From contig CAYSEF010000038.1 in assembly GCA_964430105.1 (NCBI GenBank), positions 1-19,759 on the forward strand: 19,759 nucleotides of DNA, in the 5' to 3' direction. Below, piece after piece: positions 8,173 to 14,873 of this stretch. The notes under the pieces are model-generated. The model did not search any database. It was not told where the DNA came from and worked only from the letters and a program-made list of their open reading frames with translations. Position 1 is the stretch's first letter. Every line of letters starts with the position of its first letter. This stretch comes from UMGS1696 sp964430105 (GTDB lineage: Bacteria > Bacillota > Clostridia > Oscillospirales > CAG-272). Position numbers and translations under genes: made by a program.

Positions 8173-10288
8173 TTCTTGTCTCTCCAAGTGTAATTTTATC
8201 GTTTTTATCGTTTGTCAGTCCGGTTTTCACAGAACTTTTTTCTGAAAGATGTATCTCCTTTGTGCTACACGTTGAGTCTGACTCATAGTTATCAAGCACA
8301 TTTCCGATTTTTGAACGGCCATTTCTTATATACGCCACTGCAAGACCGCACACAAGCCAAAACATAAGATACAATCTATAGTTATACCACGCATAATCAG
8401 TCATTCCCTGCACTAACACAGCAATAACACCACAAAGTGGACCGGCAGTTGATATTCTAAGCTGTATTTTACCTGCTTTCATATCACTTCGAATGTCAGA
8501 TTCATCTGAATTATGCAGATTTTTATATAGGATACTTTCAGAGATATCCGGAGTTTTTAATTCACTGTTGTCAGCAAGTTTTGCAAAGAAAGTAAATCCC
8601 GCCTGAAACAGCATAAAAAGGAACGCTATAAATATTACAAATCCAACCAAGCCTAACTCAAGCCATATTTGCAAAAACAGATTATGCGCATGTGGAGCTG
8701 ACTCTACCCCCTGATATGTGTAAAGAGGATATACTCTATTCCACGCAGCTTCTCCAACTCCTATACCGGTAAAGAAATTATCACCTATCATTTCTACTGT
8801 TGCACGCCAGATATATACACGATATGAAGTAGATGAGTCTGCCATATTGCCAATACTGGTGAATCTTGAAACTATCGATGACGGAAGTACTGACGGGAGA
8901 ATAGGTATTGAAGCAATTCCAAGAAATACGAGCCATACTGAACGACGATGCCACATGAACATAAAGATAAAAGCAGCAAATATGAGTCCAAGCCAAGCTC
9001 CACGGCTCCATGTAAGAATCAAGCATATACCCATTACAGCGATGCATATCAATGAAGATACACGACGAAGTCCTTCGCCCCTTCCAATAAACATAGCGAC
9101 TGCTATCGGTATTATTAGCACAAGATATTCACCTAACATATTGGGATTTTCGAGAGTTGCTACTGCACGTCTTCCTATGGTCGAAAACATTTCATCATCA
9201 AGCCATGCGGAAGACGAATACCCTCCACCGGTGAAATACATAAAAATACCATAAAGTGACACAATAGAAGCAGAAATAATACTCGCACATGAGCAACGTA
9301 CCAACCATTCGCGGGTATTAATAAGTTCAACCGTCAAAAAATATCCAAATGCCAGACAAACAAAAAGAAGTGCAGGCTTAAGTGAAGCACTTGATACTGA
9401 TACAACACCTCCGCAGAATATCAATACAAGAAACGCCATTGCCAATATATCAACAGGTTCAATTTTCAATATTCTTTTTCCACGAAACAGCTTTATAAAC
9501 CAACAAACAGTTGTGTATATGACTATAGCCGCAAGAAGCATTGTTGGAAACAGTGGCATTGCAAAAAACAAAGTAAGAACACCAAGTTCAGGGCGAACAA
9601 GCACAAGATATGCCCACACAACTGCAACAATAGCAGCAAAAATATATATTGGCGAAATTAAATACGTCAGCATACCTGCTACAATACCTGCTATGAACGC
9701 CTTATTGGTATGCCCACCATCTCCCTCATACACGCTCAAATCTTCAGCTGTAAAGCCTGTGATTCTTATAATAATACGTCCGACTAATGAGGTAGTAAGA
9801 GATTCAGACAATGTTTTCTTTGACAAAATAAGGGGCAATGAAGAAGCCACCATTACCATGGAATATGCAAGATTTATATTTTGTAAAAGCCCGATCAAAT
9901 CATTATCAAGTATAGCATTCACAAATGCTATAATCGCAGAATATATACCGAACGATGCCAGAAACGTACCATACACCTTTAGCTTGCAGCCAAGGAAACA
10001 TCTCATAAGCCATACAGTTTTATTAACAATAACACTTGCTTCTATTCTTCTGCATATTCCATAACGAAATTCAGTATAATGATTCGCTGTTTTCGAATTA
10101 GATAATTTCTCAGATAGTCCAAAATCAATACTGTTTCGATAGCCACTAAATATATATCCGAACAACCCGCTTTTAATAAGTGAGTATATTTTGGCAGAAA
10201 AATGGTCAAGAGCTGATAATATTATGCTACTTTTTATCAAAAGCAGAAAGAAGTTTTTGTTACCACCATTTTTATTATCCGAAGACAC
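8159..10288 (-). CDS. O-antigen ligase/polymerase family membrane protein (Wzy_C-like)
   Basis: A 709-aa polytopic membrane protein. Residues about 195-560 hold some ten helices, with the Wzy_C-type core at about 415-560: TWSRGAWLGL (427-436), SYRVYIWRAT (488-497), GIGVGEAAW (508-516) and APHAHNLFLQIWLELGLVGF (531-550). Proteins with this core polymerise glycans on undecaprenyl diphosphate or transfer them to an acceptor. About 100 extra residues precede the first helices and a hydrophilic tail of some 60 residues follows, making it longer than simple family members. The start is a GTG at 10288. GAAGGAG lies only 1 nt before it, and a better-spaced AAAGGAG is 11 nt upstream, so the exact start is somewhat uncertain. 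First gene of the glycan operon, behind a strong promoter. Ligase versus polymerase cannot be decided from sequence. Confidence 0.87.
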   Translation of the reverse strand: MSSDNKNGGNKNFFLLLIKSSIILSALDHFSAKIYSLIKSGLFGYIFSGYRNSIDFGLSEKLSNSKTANHYTEFRYGICRRIEASVIVNKTVWLMRCFLGCKLKVYGTFLASFGIYSAIIAFVNAILDNDLIGLLQNINLAYSMVMVASSLPLILSKKTLSESLTTSLVGRIIIRITGFTAEDLSVYEGDGGHTNKAFIAGIVAGMLTYLISPIYIFAAIVAVVWAYLVLVRPELGVLTLFFAMPLFPTMLLAAIVIYTTVCWFIKLFRGKRILKIEPVDILAMAFLVLIFCGGVVSVSSASLKPALLFVCLAFGYFLTVELINTREWLVRCSCASIISASIVSLYGIFMYFTGGGYSSSAWLDDEMFSTIGRRAVATLENPNMLGEYLVLIIPIAVAMFIGRGEGLRRVSSLICIAVMGICLILTWSRGAWLGLIFAAFIFMFMWHRRSVWLVFLGIASIPILPSVLPSSIVSRFTSIGNMADSSTSYRVYIWRATVEMIGDNFFTGIGVGEAAWNRVYPLYTYQGVESAPHAHNLFLQIWLELGLVGFVIFIAFLFMLFQAGFTFFAKLADNSELKTPDISESILYKNLHNSDESDIRSDMKAGKIQLRISTAGPLCGVIAVLVQGMTDYAWYNYRLYLMFWLVCGLAVAYIRNGRSKIGNVLDNYESDSTCSTKEIHLSEKSSVKTGLTNDKNDKITLGETRNEQT

Positions 10289-10351
10289 ACTCCTTCACGC
10301 TCCTTTCGTAAACTATTTTTTATTTGCTTTAGATAAGCATACTCCAAGGAT

Positions 10352-10380
10352 ATTATACGCTATTTTTGATATATTTTCAA
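10352..10380 (-). promoter_or_regulatory. Sigma-A-type promoter of the glycan operon
   Basis: On the minus strand: TTGAAA (10375-10380), a 17-bp spacer, TATAAT (10352-10357). It lies about 60 nt before the GTG of the O-antigen-ligase-like gene and would drive all five genes down to the terminator at 5.1 kb. Confidence 0.85.
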
Positions 10381-10498
10381 CGGTAAAATATTAAATATTT
10401 CTATATTATTCCTCTTATGCTTTGTTGCTTATAATATAAATGGATATATATTGGGTTGCATTTATCACAGATATTAAGCATAGCAAACGACACAACAG

Positions 10499-10569
10499 CA
10501 AAAAGAAAAGAGAGGTCGGTGACAAAAACAGTATATAAACTCTGTTTTCCTTTGTACACCAATCCTCTC
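10499..10569 (-). terminator. Long structured terminator of the small minus-strand unit
   Basis: Read on the minus strand, GAGAGG pairs with CCTCTC (outer arms 10564-10569 and 10510-10515). Inner pairs GGTG/CACC and AACAG/CTGTT make an extended, interrupted stem with an AT-rich apical loop. It is followed by TTTTCTTTTT (10499-10509 complement). Only the minus strand has the U-tract. It separates the small ORF at 10581-10706 from the glycan operon promoter. The gap 10381-10498 beyond it is AT-rich with nothing firm. Confidence 0.68.
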
Positions 10570-10580
10570 GTGGATTACGT

Positions 10581-10706
10581 TTAATTACTTTTTTCTCTCT
10601 TTTCGATCATCGTTTTTATCTCGCTTAGTTCCGCCACAGTGAAATTTTCATCTGCTACAAGTGCTGAAATAAGCCCCATCTTATCGTTCATATGTAAACT
10701 GCTCAT
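10581..10706 (-). CDS. Small ORF, 41 aa, BlaI/MecI C-terminal-like segment (possible remnant)
   Basis: A 41-residue ORF starting MSSLHMNDKMG and ending with an acidic amphipathic stretch (ALVADENFTVAELSEIKTM, IEKREK). The pattern hydrophobic-x2-LVxDE-x-(F/L)(T/S)-x2-EL-x-E(I/L)K resembles the C-terminal dimerisation tail of BlaI/MecI-type repressors, as I remember that family. No winged-helix part is present, and an in-frame TAA lies a few codons upstream. It has an excellent promoter and a terminator, but no good Shine-Dalgarno before ATG 10706 or the internal ATGs at 10691 and 10679. It could be a small protein, a leftover of a repressor gene, or an incidental ORF inside a small RNA of about 240 nt. 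Function unknown. Confidence 0.45.
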   Translation of the reverse strand: MSSLHMNDKMGLISALVADENFTVAELSEIKTMIEKREKSN

Positions 10707-10745
10707 TGTCTGCTTAATTTAGCTTAATTATTGTCAATGGATTTT

Positions 10746-10774
10746 ATTATACATTTATCGACTACATAAGTCAA
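10746..10774 (-). promoter_or_regulatory. Sigma-A-type promoter of the small unit
   Basis: On the minus strand: TTGACT (10769-10774), a 17-bp spacer, TATAAT (10746-10751). Transcription would begin near 10738 and run through the 41-codon ORF to the structured terminator at about 10500, giving a transcript of roughly 240 nt. Confidence 0.75.
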
Positions 10775-10847
10775 TTGTCTTAGTACGCAATTTGTTTTTA
10801 TAGTTATTGCAGATTTTTTCCACAAATTTTAACACTCGAATTATGGC

Positions 10848-10875
10848 TCAAAAGACTAAATTCAAAAGACTTAAA
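10848..10875. repeat. Short direct repeat upstream of asnA
   Basis: TCAAAAGACTAAA (10848-10860) is followed at once by TCAAAAGACTTAAA (10862-10875), two near-identical copies with a 14-nt period. It ends about 43 bp before the asnA -35 element, a typical place for an activator site, but no known regulator motif is recognised. Confidence 0.4.
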
Positions 10876-10918
10876 TCTGTGTATTTGCATCGTTTTTCTG
10901 CATATTTTGTATAAATAC

Positions 10919-10947
10919 TTGACATACAGCGGTAATAATGTTAAAAT
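10919..10947 (+). promoter_or_regulatory. Sigma-A-type promoter of asnA
   Basis: TTGACA (10919-10924), a 17-bp spacer, TAAAAT (10942-10947). The predicted leader is about 43 nt, too short for an asparagine T-box. Confidence 0.82.
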
Positions 10948-10996
10948 ATATCAATGTTATTGAATATTTAATCGTTCAACGAAAGGCAGACTTATC

Positions 10997-11998
10997 ATGA
11001 TCAAAATCCCAGAAAACTACAAACCGCGTCTTTCAGTTTATGATGCTCAACGTGCCATTGACTATATCAAGCGCACCTTCCAGATGAATCTCGCTATCGA
11101 ACTTAATCTGCGCCGTGTTTCTGCACCACTGTTCGTTACTGTTGATTCCGGTCTAAACGACAACCTTAATGGTGTAGAGCGTCCAGTTGATTTTGATATC
11201 CCGGCTACCAACAATTACGCACAAGTCGTCCATTCTCTCGCAAAATGGAAAAGACTTGCGTTAAAACGATACGATTTTTATGTAGGTAAGGGTTTATACA
11301 CAGATATGAATGCCATTCGCCGTGACGAAGACCTTGACAATATTCATTCCGTCTACGTCGATCAGTGGGACTGGGAAAAAGTCATAGACAGATCAATGCG
11401 CACTGAAGATTATCTCAAACAGACAGTAAAAAAGATAGTTTCAGCAGTCGTTGCTACAAATAATGCTCTGCGTTATGAATTTTCTGCACTTGAATGCCAT
11501 ATTTATCCTGAGGTTTCGTTTGTTACTTCACAGGAGCTTGAAGACCTTTATCCTAACCTCACTTCAAAAGAACGTGAAAACGCCTATGTTAAAGAGCATC
11601 CTACCACATTTCTTATGAAAATAGGTGGTAAATTGAACAGCGGAAAGCCTCACGACGGACGTGCTCCCGACTACGACGACTGGGAACTCAACGGTGATAT
11701 CCTGATTTGGAACGAGGTTCTTGGTCAGGCTTATGAAATTTCATCAATGGGCATACGTGTCGATGCTGAATCACTCGCTCGCCAGCTTAAATTATCAGGT
11801 TGTGAAGAAAGAGCTGAATTGCCATTCCACAAAATGCTTCTTAACGATGAGCTGCCTTTGACTATCGGTGGTGGTATAGGTCAGTCGAGACTTTGTATGT
11901 TAATGATGCAAACCGCGCATATTGGTGAGGTTCAGGCTTCAATCTGGGACGAAGAAACAATAAAGGTTTGTGAAGAAAAAGGCATTATGCTTCTCTGA
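10997..11998 (+). CDS. asnA: Aspartate--ammonia ligase (asparagine synthetase A)
   Basis: Makes asparagine from aspartate, ammonia and ATP (to AMP and PPi) in the cytosol. The protein is structurally related to class II aspartyl-tRNA synthetase catalytic domains and normally dimeric. The 333-aa length matches the family (about 330). Seen here are the N-terminal YDAQRAIDYIKRTFQ, the conserved AMNAIRRDEDLDN-type block (DMNAIRRDEDLDNIHSVYVD, about 105-124), HDGRAPDYDDWELNGDI (about 219-235) and the C-terminal ATP-site motif GGGIGQSR (291-298). It has its own promoter; AAAGG precedes ATG 10997. Its terminator overlaps the promoter of the next gene. Ammonia-dependent AsnA alongside aspartate kinase and ArgG gives three uses of aspartate in this window. 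Confidence 0.95.
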   Translation: MIKIPENYKPRLSVYDAQRAIDYIKRTFQMNLAIELNLRRVSAPLFVTVDSGLNDNLNGVERPVDFDIPATNNYAQVVHSLAKWKRLALKRYDFYVGKGLYTDMNAIRRDEDLDNIHSVYVDQWDWEKVIDRSMRTEDYLKQTVKKIVSAVVATNNALRYEFSALECHIYPEVSFVTSQELEDLYPNLTSKERENAYVKEHPTTFLMKIGGKLNSGKPHDGRAPDYDDWELNGDILIWNEVLGQAYEISSMGIRVDAESLARQLKLSGCEERAELPFHKMLLNDELPLTIGGGIGQSRLCMLMMQTAHIGEVQASIWDEETIKVCEEKGIMLL

Positions 11999-12027
11999 TT
12001 TTTAATCAAAGCTTAATTTTTCAATAC

Positions 12028-12056
12028 TTGTATAGTCATCCTTTGTGTGGTATAAT
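12028..12056 (+). promoter_or_regulatory. Sigma-A-type promoter of the carboxypeptidase gene
   Basis: TTGTAT (12028-12033), a 17-bp spacer, TATAAT (12051-12056). The start would be near 12063, giving a leader of about 26 nt with AAAGGA at 12077-12082. The -10 lies in the loop of the hairpin annotated at 12038-12089. Confidence 0.75.
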
Positions 12057-12089
12057 ATGTTTGATTTATGCTACACAAAGGATTTTTTT
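12038..12089 (+). terminator. asnA terminator whose loop contains the next gene's -10 element
   Basis: Perfect 11-bp arms ATCCTTTGTGT (12038-12048) and ACACAAAGGAT (12073-12083) enclose a 24-nt loop. Seven T residues (12083-12089) follow, running into the ATG at 12090. The loop is larger than usual for a terminator. The 3' arm contains the AAAGGA Shine-Dalgarno of the downstream gene and the T-run is its spacer. An operator function of the inverted repeat is the alternative. Confidence 0.68.
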
Positions 12090-13004
12090 ATGAAAAAGCG
12101 TATTTTGGCTTTGTTTTTGTTTTTTATAATTCTTATTTCATGTCTTTCATGCAGAAGTAACGATGATTTTTTTGGAGTTTCTGTTCTCTATAAACTTGAT
12201 CTTGATTCTGAATGTGCTTTTTTGTATTGTTATAATGATGATAGCTTGAAGAAATTCAGTTCGTATGGCAATGATATAGTTTATCCCGCAAGTATTACCA
12301 AATTACTGACAGCTATAGTAGCACTAGATACTCTGCCTACTGATACAATCATCACTCCTGGAGATGAAGTCTATCTTCCGTCAAATGGTTCGTCATCCGC
12401 TTATATCAGACCACATCATCAACTAACTCTCGAAATGCTTATCGAGGGTATGATGATTCCGTCCGGCAATGATGCCGCTTATGCTGTGGCTGCTTCTTGT
12501 GGACGTGCTATTTCCGGTGATGATTCTCTTAATTATTCCGATGCTGTAGAGATTTTTGTTAAGCGTATGAACAAATATGCAACTGAGCTAGGCTGTACAG
12601 ATTCAAATTTCACTACACCTGATGGGTTTGCAGGAGAGGAACACTACTCAACACTTGATGATATGGTACTGATTTGCAAAGCTGCTGTTGAAAATCCGAT
12701 AATAACAAAATATGCATCATTGTTTTCGGATAATGTTATTTACGAAAGCTTGCATACGAATACATGGATAAACACGAACAAAATGCTTGATCCTGAATCA
12801 AAATATTACGATAAAAATGTTATAGGGCTGAAAACAGGTAGTTTGGAGGATAATTATTCTCTTATAACGCTTTATGATAATGGAGAATACCGTTTTCTGA
12901 TTGGAGTTTTTGGTGCAAAAAAAGATAATATACGTTACAAAGATACCTTGAATATTATAAAGGCTGAGTTGAAAGCACGAAAACTTGAAAATATGGTTGA
13001 CTAA
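12090..13004 (+). CDS. D-alanyl-D-alanine carboxypeptidase (S11 family), lipoprotein
   Basis: A 304-aa serine D,D-carboxypeptidase (DacA/PBP5 class). It removes the terminal D-Ala of peptidoglycan stem peptides outside the membrane. The three penicillin-binding motifs are intact: S68-I-T-K71, S125-G-N127 and K248-T-G250, with the EMLIEGMMIPSGNDAAYAVA region typical of S11. The N-terminus (MKKRILALFLFFIILISC) is a signal with lipobox L-I-S-C18 (or C21), so it is probably lipid-anchored. The C-terminal PBP5 domain is absent. The frame extends upstream to 12045, but that ATG precedes the predicted transcript start. ATG 12090 has AAAGGA 7 nt before it. The fourth and fifth wall-related genes follow on the other strand. 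Specific paralogue not assigned. Confidence 0.9.
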   Translation: MKKRILALFLFFIILISCLSCRSNDDFFGVSVLYKLDLDSECAFLYCYNDDSLKKFSSYGNDIVYPASITKLLTAIVALDTLPTDTIITPGDEVYLPSNGSSSAYIRPHHQLTLEMLIEGMMIPSGNDAAYAVAASCGRAISGDDSLNYSDAVEIFVKRMNKYATELGCTDSNFTTPDGFAGEEHYSTLDDMVLICKAAVENPIITKYASLFSDNVIYESLHTNTWINTNKMLDPESKYYDKNVIGLKTGSLEDNYSLITLYDNGEYRFLIGVFGAKKDNIRYKDTLNIIKAELKARKLENMVD

Positions 13005-13046
13005 AAAAGGGGCATATACGGTATCTACCGTTCACGCCCCTTTTTT
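13003..13046. terminator. Bidirectional intrinsic terminator
   Basis: GGGGC (13009-13013) pairs with GCCCC (13036-13040). An inner ACGGT/ACCGT stem extends it, and runs of A and T stand on either side. It serves the convergent carboxypeptidase and deacetylase genes; the deacetylase stop codon abuts the T-run. Confidence 0.9.
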
Positions 13047-13702
13047 CAGTTTATTAATTCGGACACGGTTACAAATTCATATCCCTCATTAAGCAATGTC
13101 GGAATAATTATCCGCAGTGCTTCCGGTGTTGGTGATTCACCTGATACATAATCATGGAACAGAATTATATCGCCACCCTTTACCGAGTTTAGAACATTAT
13201 CAACTATATCTTTTGTCGGTGTATGTGCCCAGTCTCTTGTATCTACTGACCAACAAACGACGGTATAATCATTCTCCGAAGCAAGTGTGCAAAGTTCATC
13301 ACTAAGACACCCACCAGGTGGTCTGAGAAGTCGTGTACGATACTCTACATTATCAAAAACTATATTTTCAGTATCCGAAATTTCTTTCTTAATTGCATCA
13401 CTCGGTAAATTTCTCAAATTGCTGTGAGAATAGGTATGATTGCCTATCTCATGCCCGCTTTCAAATTCAAGTTTCACAAGATCTTTGTAGTACGATACAT
13501 TTTGCCCTATTACAAAAAAAGTAGCACGAATGTCGTATTCAGCCAGTATTTCAAGTATTTCGGGAGTTTGTGTTGGATGAGGCCCATCATCGAAGGTCAG
13601 CGCAATCTTTTTATCATTGCTATGCCACGAATATATAACATCACCTGCACTAACCGGTATACACAATGCAACCGATAAAAATATTGTCAACAGTTTTTTC
13701 AT
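13046..13702 (-). CDS. Polysaccharide deacetylase (NodB domain), secreted
   Basis: A 218-aa carbohydrate esterase family 4 enzyme, probably exported by the signal MKKLLTIFLSVALCIPVSAG. It would remove N-acetyl groups from peptidoglycan GlcNAc/MurNAc or a related glycan. NodB motifs are all present: TFDDGPHP (catalytic/metal D38-D39), H86-E-I-G-N-H-T-Y-S-H (metal H89 and H93 in HxxxH), RPPGG (127-131), WSVDTRDW (151-158) and LFHD (H183). The catalytic set is therefore complete, with a metal-dependent mechanism expected. Its ATG overlaps the stop of the preceding deacetylase gene by 4 nt (ATGA), so translation is coupled. The exact substrate is not determined; sporulation cortex work is suggested by the partner gene. 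Confidence 0.9.
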   Translation of the reverse strand: MKKLLTIFLSVALCIPVSAGDVIYSWHSNDKKIALTFDDGPHPTQTPEILEILAEYDIRATFFVIGQNVSYYKDLVKLEFESGHEIGNHTYSHSNLRNLPSDAIKKEISDTENIVFDNVEYRTRLLRPPGGCLSDELCTLASENDYTVVCWSVDTRDWAHTPTKDIVDNVLNSVKGGDIILFHDYVSGESPTPEALRIIIPTLLNEGYEFVTVSELIN

Positions 13703-14613
13703 TTATCATCGCCACTTTTCGTTAATTCATCAAGTGTTCCAAAACGGTATCCCATACTTTTCCACTCTTTTATTAATCCTTCAAGTATTTCTGCATTTGT
13801 CGATGATGTCGGATGAAGTAATAAAACTTCGCCATTATGCGTGCCTTCAATAAGCTTTGCAGCGGCTTTTTCGCTGTTCATTTGATTATTGTTATCCCAG
13901 TCAGCGTAAGCATAACTCCAAAGTATCGTTTTATATCCCAGCTCGTCTGCCCATGCGAGATTTTGCTCACTCAACTTCCCTTCCGGTGGTCTGTAATATT
14001 TCGACATGTCATATCCTGTTTTATCCTTATAAATCTGTTCCATTGCTTCAAGTTCAGCTGCAAAATCTTCTTTTGTAGTTATTTTTGTCATATCTTTATG
14101 CTTCGCCGTATGATTGCATACAGTATGTCCTTCCTCTACCATGCGTTTTACAAGTTCTGTATTACGCTCTACCAAATTTTCAAGAATAAAAAAAGCTCCC
14201 GGCACTTCCTCTGATTTTAGAACATCCAGTATCTTTTCAACATTACCGTTTTCATATCCCGCATCAAATGTGAGATAGATAACCTTCTCGTCATCTCCCA
14301 GGAAATAACCTCCATGATTCTCTATATAACTCATCTCAGGTGGTATCGGAGGTCTTGCGCCATCGATCATGTGGTTACAATACCAACTCTGTGCTACTTG
14401 TGACATAGTTGAGCAGGTTTCTTCTCTGTCATCATTTATTGGTGAATTATTGCCACGTTTTGGAGTAATATCCTCTGAAATTGGCTCAGTTTCTTCATTT
14501 CTTACAAGCTTTTTATCAAATAATCCTGTGTTCTTCGAAATACTCTCTGCTGATACCGGTAAAGTCATCGACGCCGCCGCAACAAGTATAATTGCTCTTT
14601 TTATCGGATTCAT
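13699..14613 (-). CDS. pdaA: PdaA-like delta-lactam-biosynthetic de-N-acetylase
   Basis: A 304-aa exported CE4 enzyme resembling Bacillus subtilis PdaA, which deacetylates muramic acid in spore cortex so that muramic delta-lactam can form. A signal peptide lies at about 1-22, then a Ser/Glu/Asn-rich linker to about 100. The catalytic part has TFDAGYENGN (115-124; D117), CNHTAKH (H168 and H172), YRPPEG (207-212), LWSYAYADWDNNNQ (231-244) and LLLHPTS (H267). PdaA-type features are TFD-x-GYENG in place of the usual TFDDGP, and the W(S)xAxxDW block. AGAGGTG precedes the ATG. No sigma-A promoter is seen upstream, only a sigma-G-like candidate at 14713-14740. The symbol is by resemblance; enzymes of this branch not involved in spores also exist. 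Confidence 0.82.
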   Translation of the reverse strand: MNPIKRAIILVAAASMTLPVSAESISKNTGLFDKKLVRNEETEPISEDITPKRGNNSPINDDREETCSTMSQVAQSWYCNHMIDGARPPIPPEMSYIENHGGYFLGDDEKVIYLTFDAGYENGNVEKILDVLKSEEVPGAFFILENLVERNTELVKRMVEEGHTVCNHTAKHKDMTKITTKEDFAAELEAMEQIYKDKTGYDMSKYYRPPEGKLSEQNLAWADELGYKTILWSYAYADWDNNNQMNSEKAAAKLIEGTHNGEVLLLHPTSSTNAEILEGLIKEWKSMGYRFGTLDELTKSGDDK

Positions 14614-14712
14614 TTATACACCTCTTTTCTGTCGGATGTAGTTTTATTCTTTCCAAAAACGCAGTGAATAATCAAGTTAATTTATGGCGTATATCGCTTG
14701 CTTTTTTATACA

Positions 14713-14740
14713 TTTTATGTTATAATTGTATTTGTCATAC
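14713..14740 (-). promoter_or_regulatory. Candidate sporulation (sigma-G/F-like) promoter of pdaA
   Basis: On the minus strand: GTATG (14736-14740), a 16-bp spacer, CATAAAA (14713-14719). This approximates the forespore sigma-G elements GHATR and CATWHTA, but the spacer is one or two bases short and the -10 has one mismatch. The same TATG-N16-CATAAAA string occurs before spoVAD. The leader would be about 100 nt. Confidence 0.35.
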
Positions 14741-14803
14741 ATAATACTGTACTAATCGATAAATATAATGTGGATAAATTTACTGATTTGTTCACCTTGT
14801 ATA

Positions 14804-14832
14804 TTGCAAATTAAGATTTATCGGTGTATAAT
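14804..14832 (+). promoter_or_regulatory. Sigma-A-type promoter of argG
   Basis: TTGCAA (14804-14809), a 17-bp spacer, TATAAT (14827-14832). The start would be near 14839 and the leader about 35 nt, so no T-box or other leader switch fits. Confidence 0.85.
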
Positions 14833-14845
14833 TATGTCATAAAAA

Positions 14846-14859
14846 TAAATAATAATTCA
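14846..14859 (+). promoter_or_regulatory. Candidate ArgR (ARG box) operator
   Basis: TAAATAATAATTCA matches the remembered ARG-box form TGAATWWWWATTCA at 13 of 14 positions. It sits just downstream of the predicted argG start and immediately before the GAGG ribosome site, where ArgR binding would block early transcription. AT-rich background makes chance matches possible. Confidence 0.4.
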
Positions 14860-14873
14860 CGAGGTGTAGAATT

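Noticed and set aside
9513..10064. 183-codon plus-strand frame inside the O-antigen-ligase-like gene
   Set aside because: Shadow of a real membrane-protein gene; Ile/Thr/Pro/Arg-rich composition and no start signals.
10422..10489. Imperfect inverted repeat (TTTGTTGCTTATAATAT against ATATTAAGCATAGCAAA)
   Set aside because: It needs several gaps, the spacer is long, and the DNA is AT-rich; this is not above what chance allows. The TATAAT within it has no fitting -35 box.
12045..12089. Upstream extension of the carboxypeptidase ORF to ATG 12045
   Set aside because: It would start before the predicted transcription start, add 15 residues ahead of a standard lipoprotein signal, and lacks a ribosome site.
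14614..14873. Possible T-box or arginine leader before argG
   Set aside because: The predicted leader is about 35 nt and contains no specifier-type structure or antiterminator motif.
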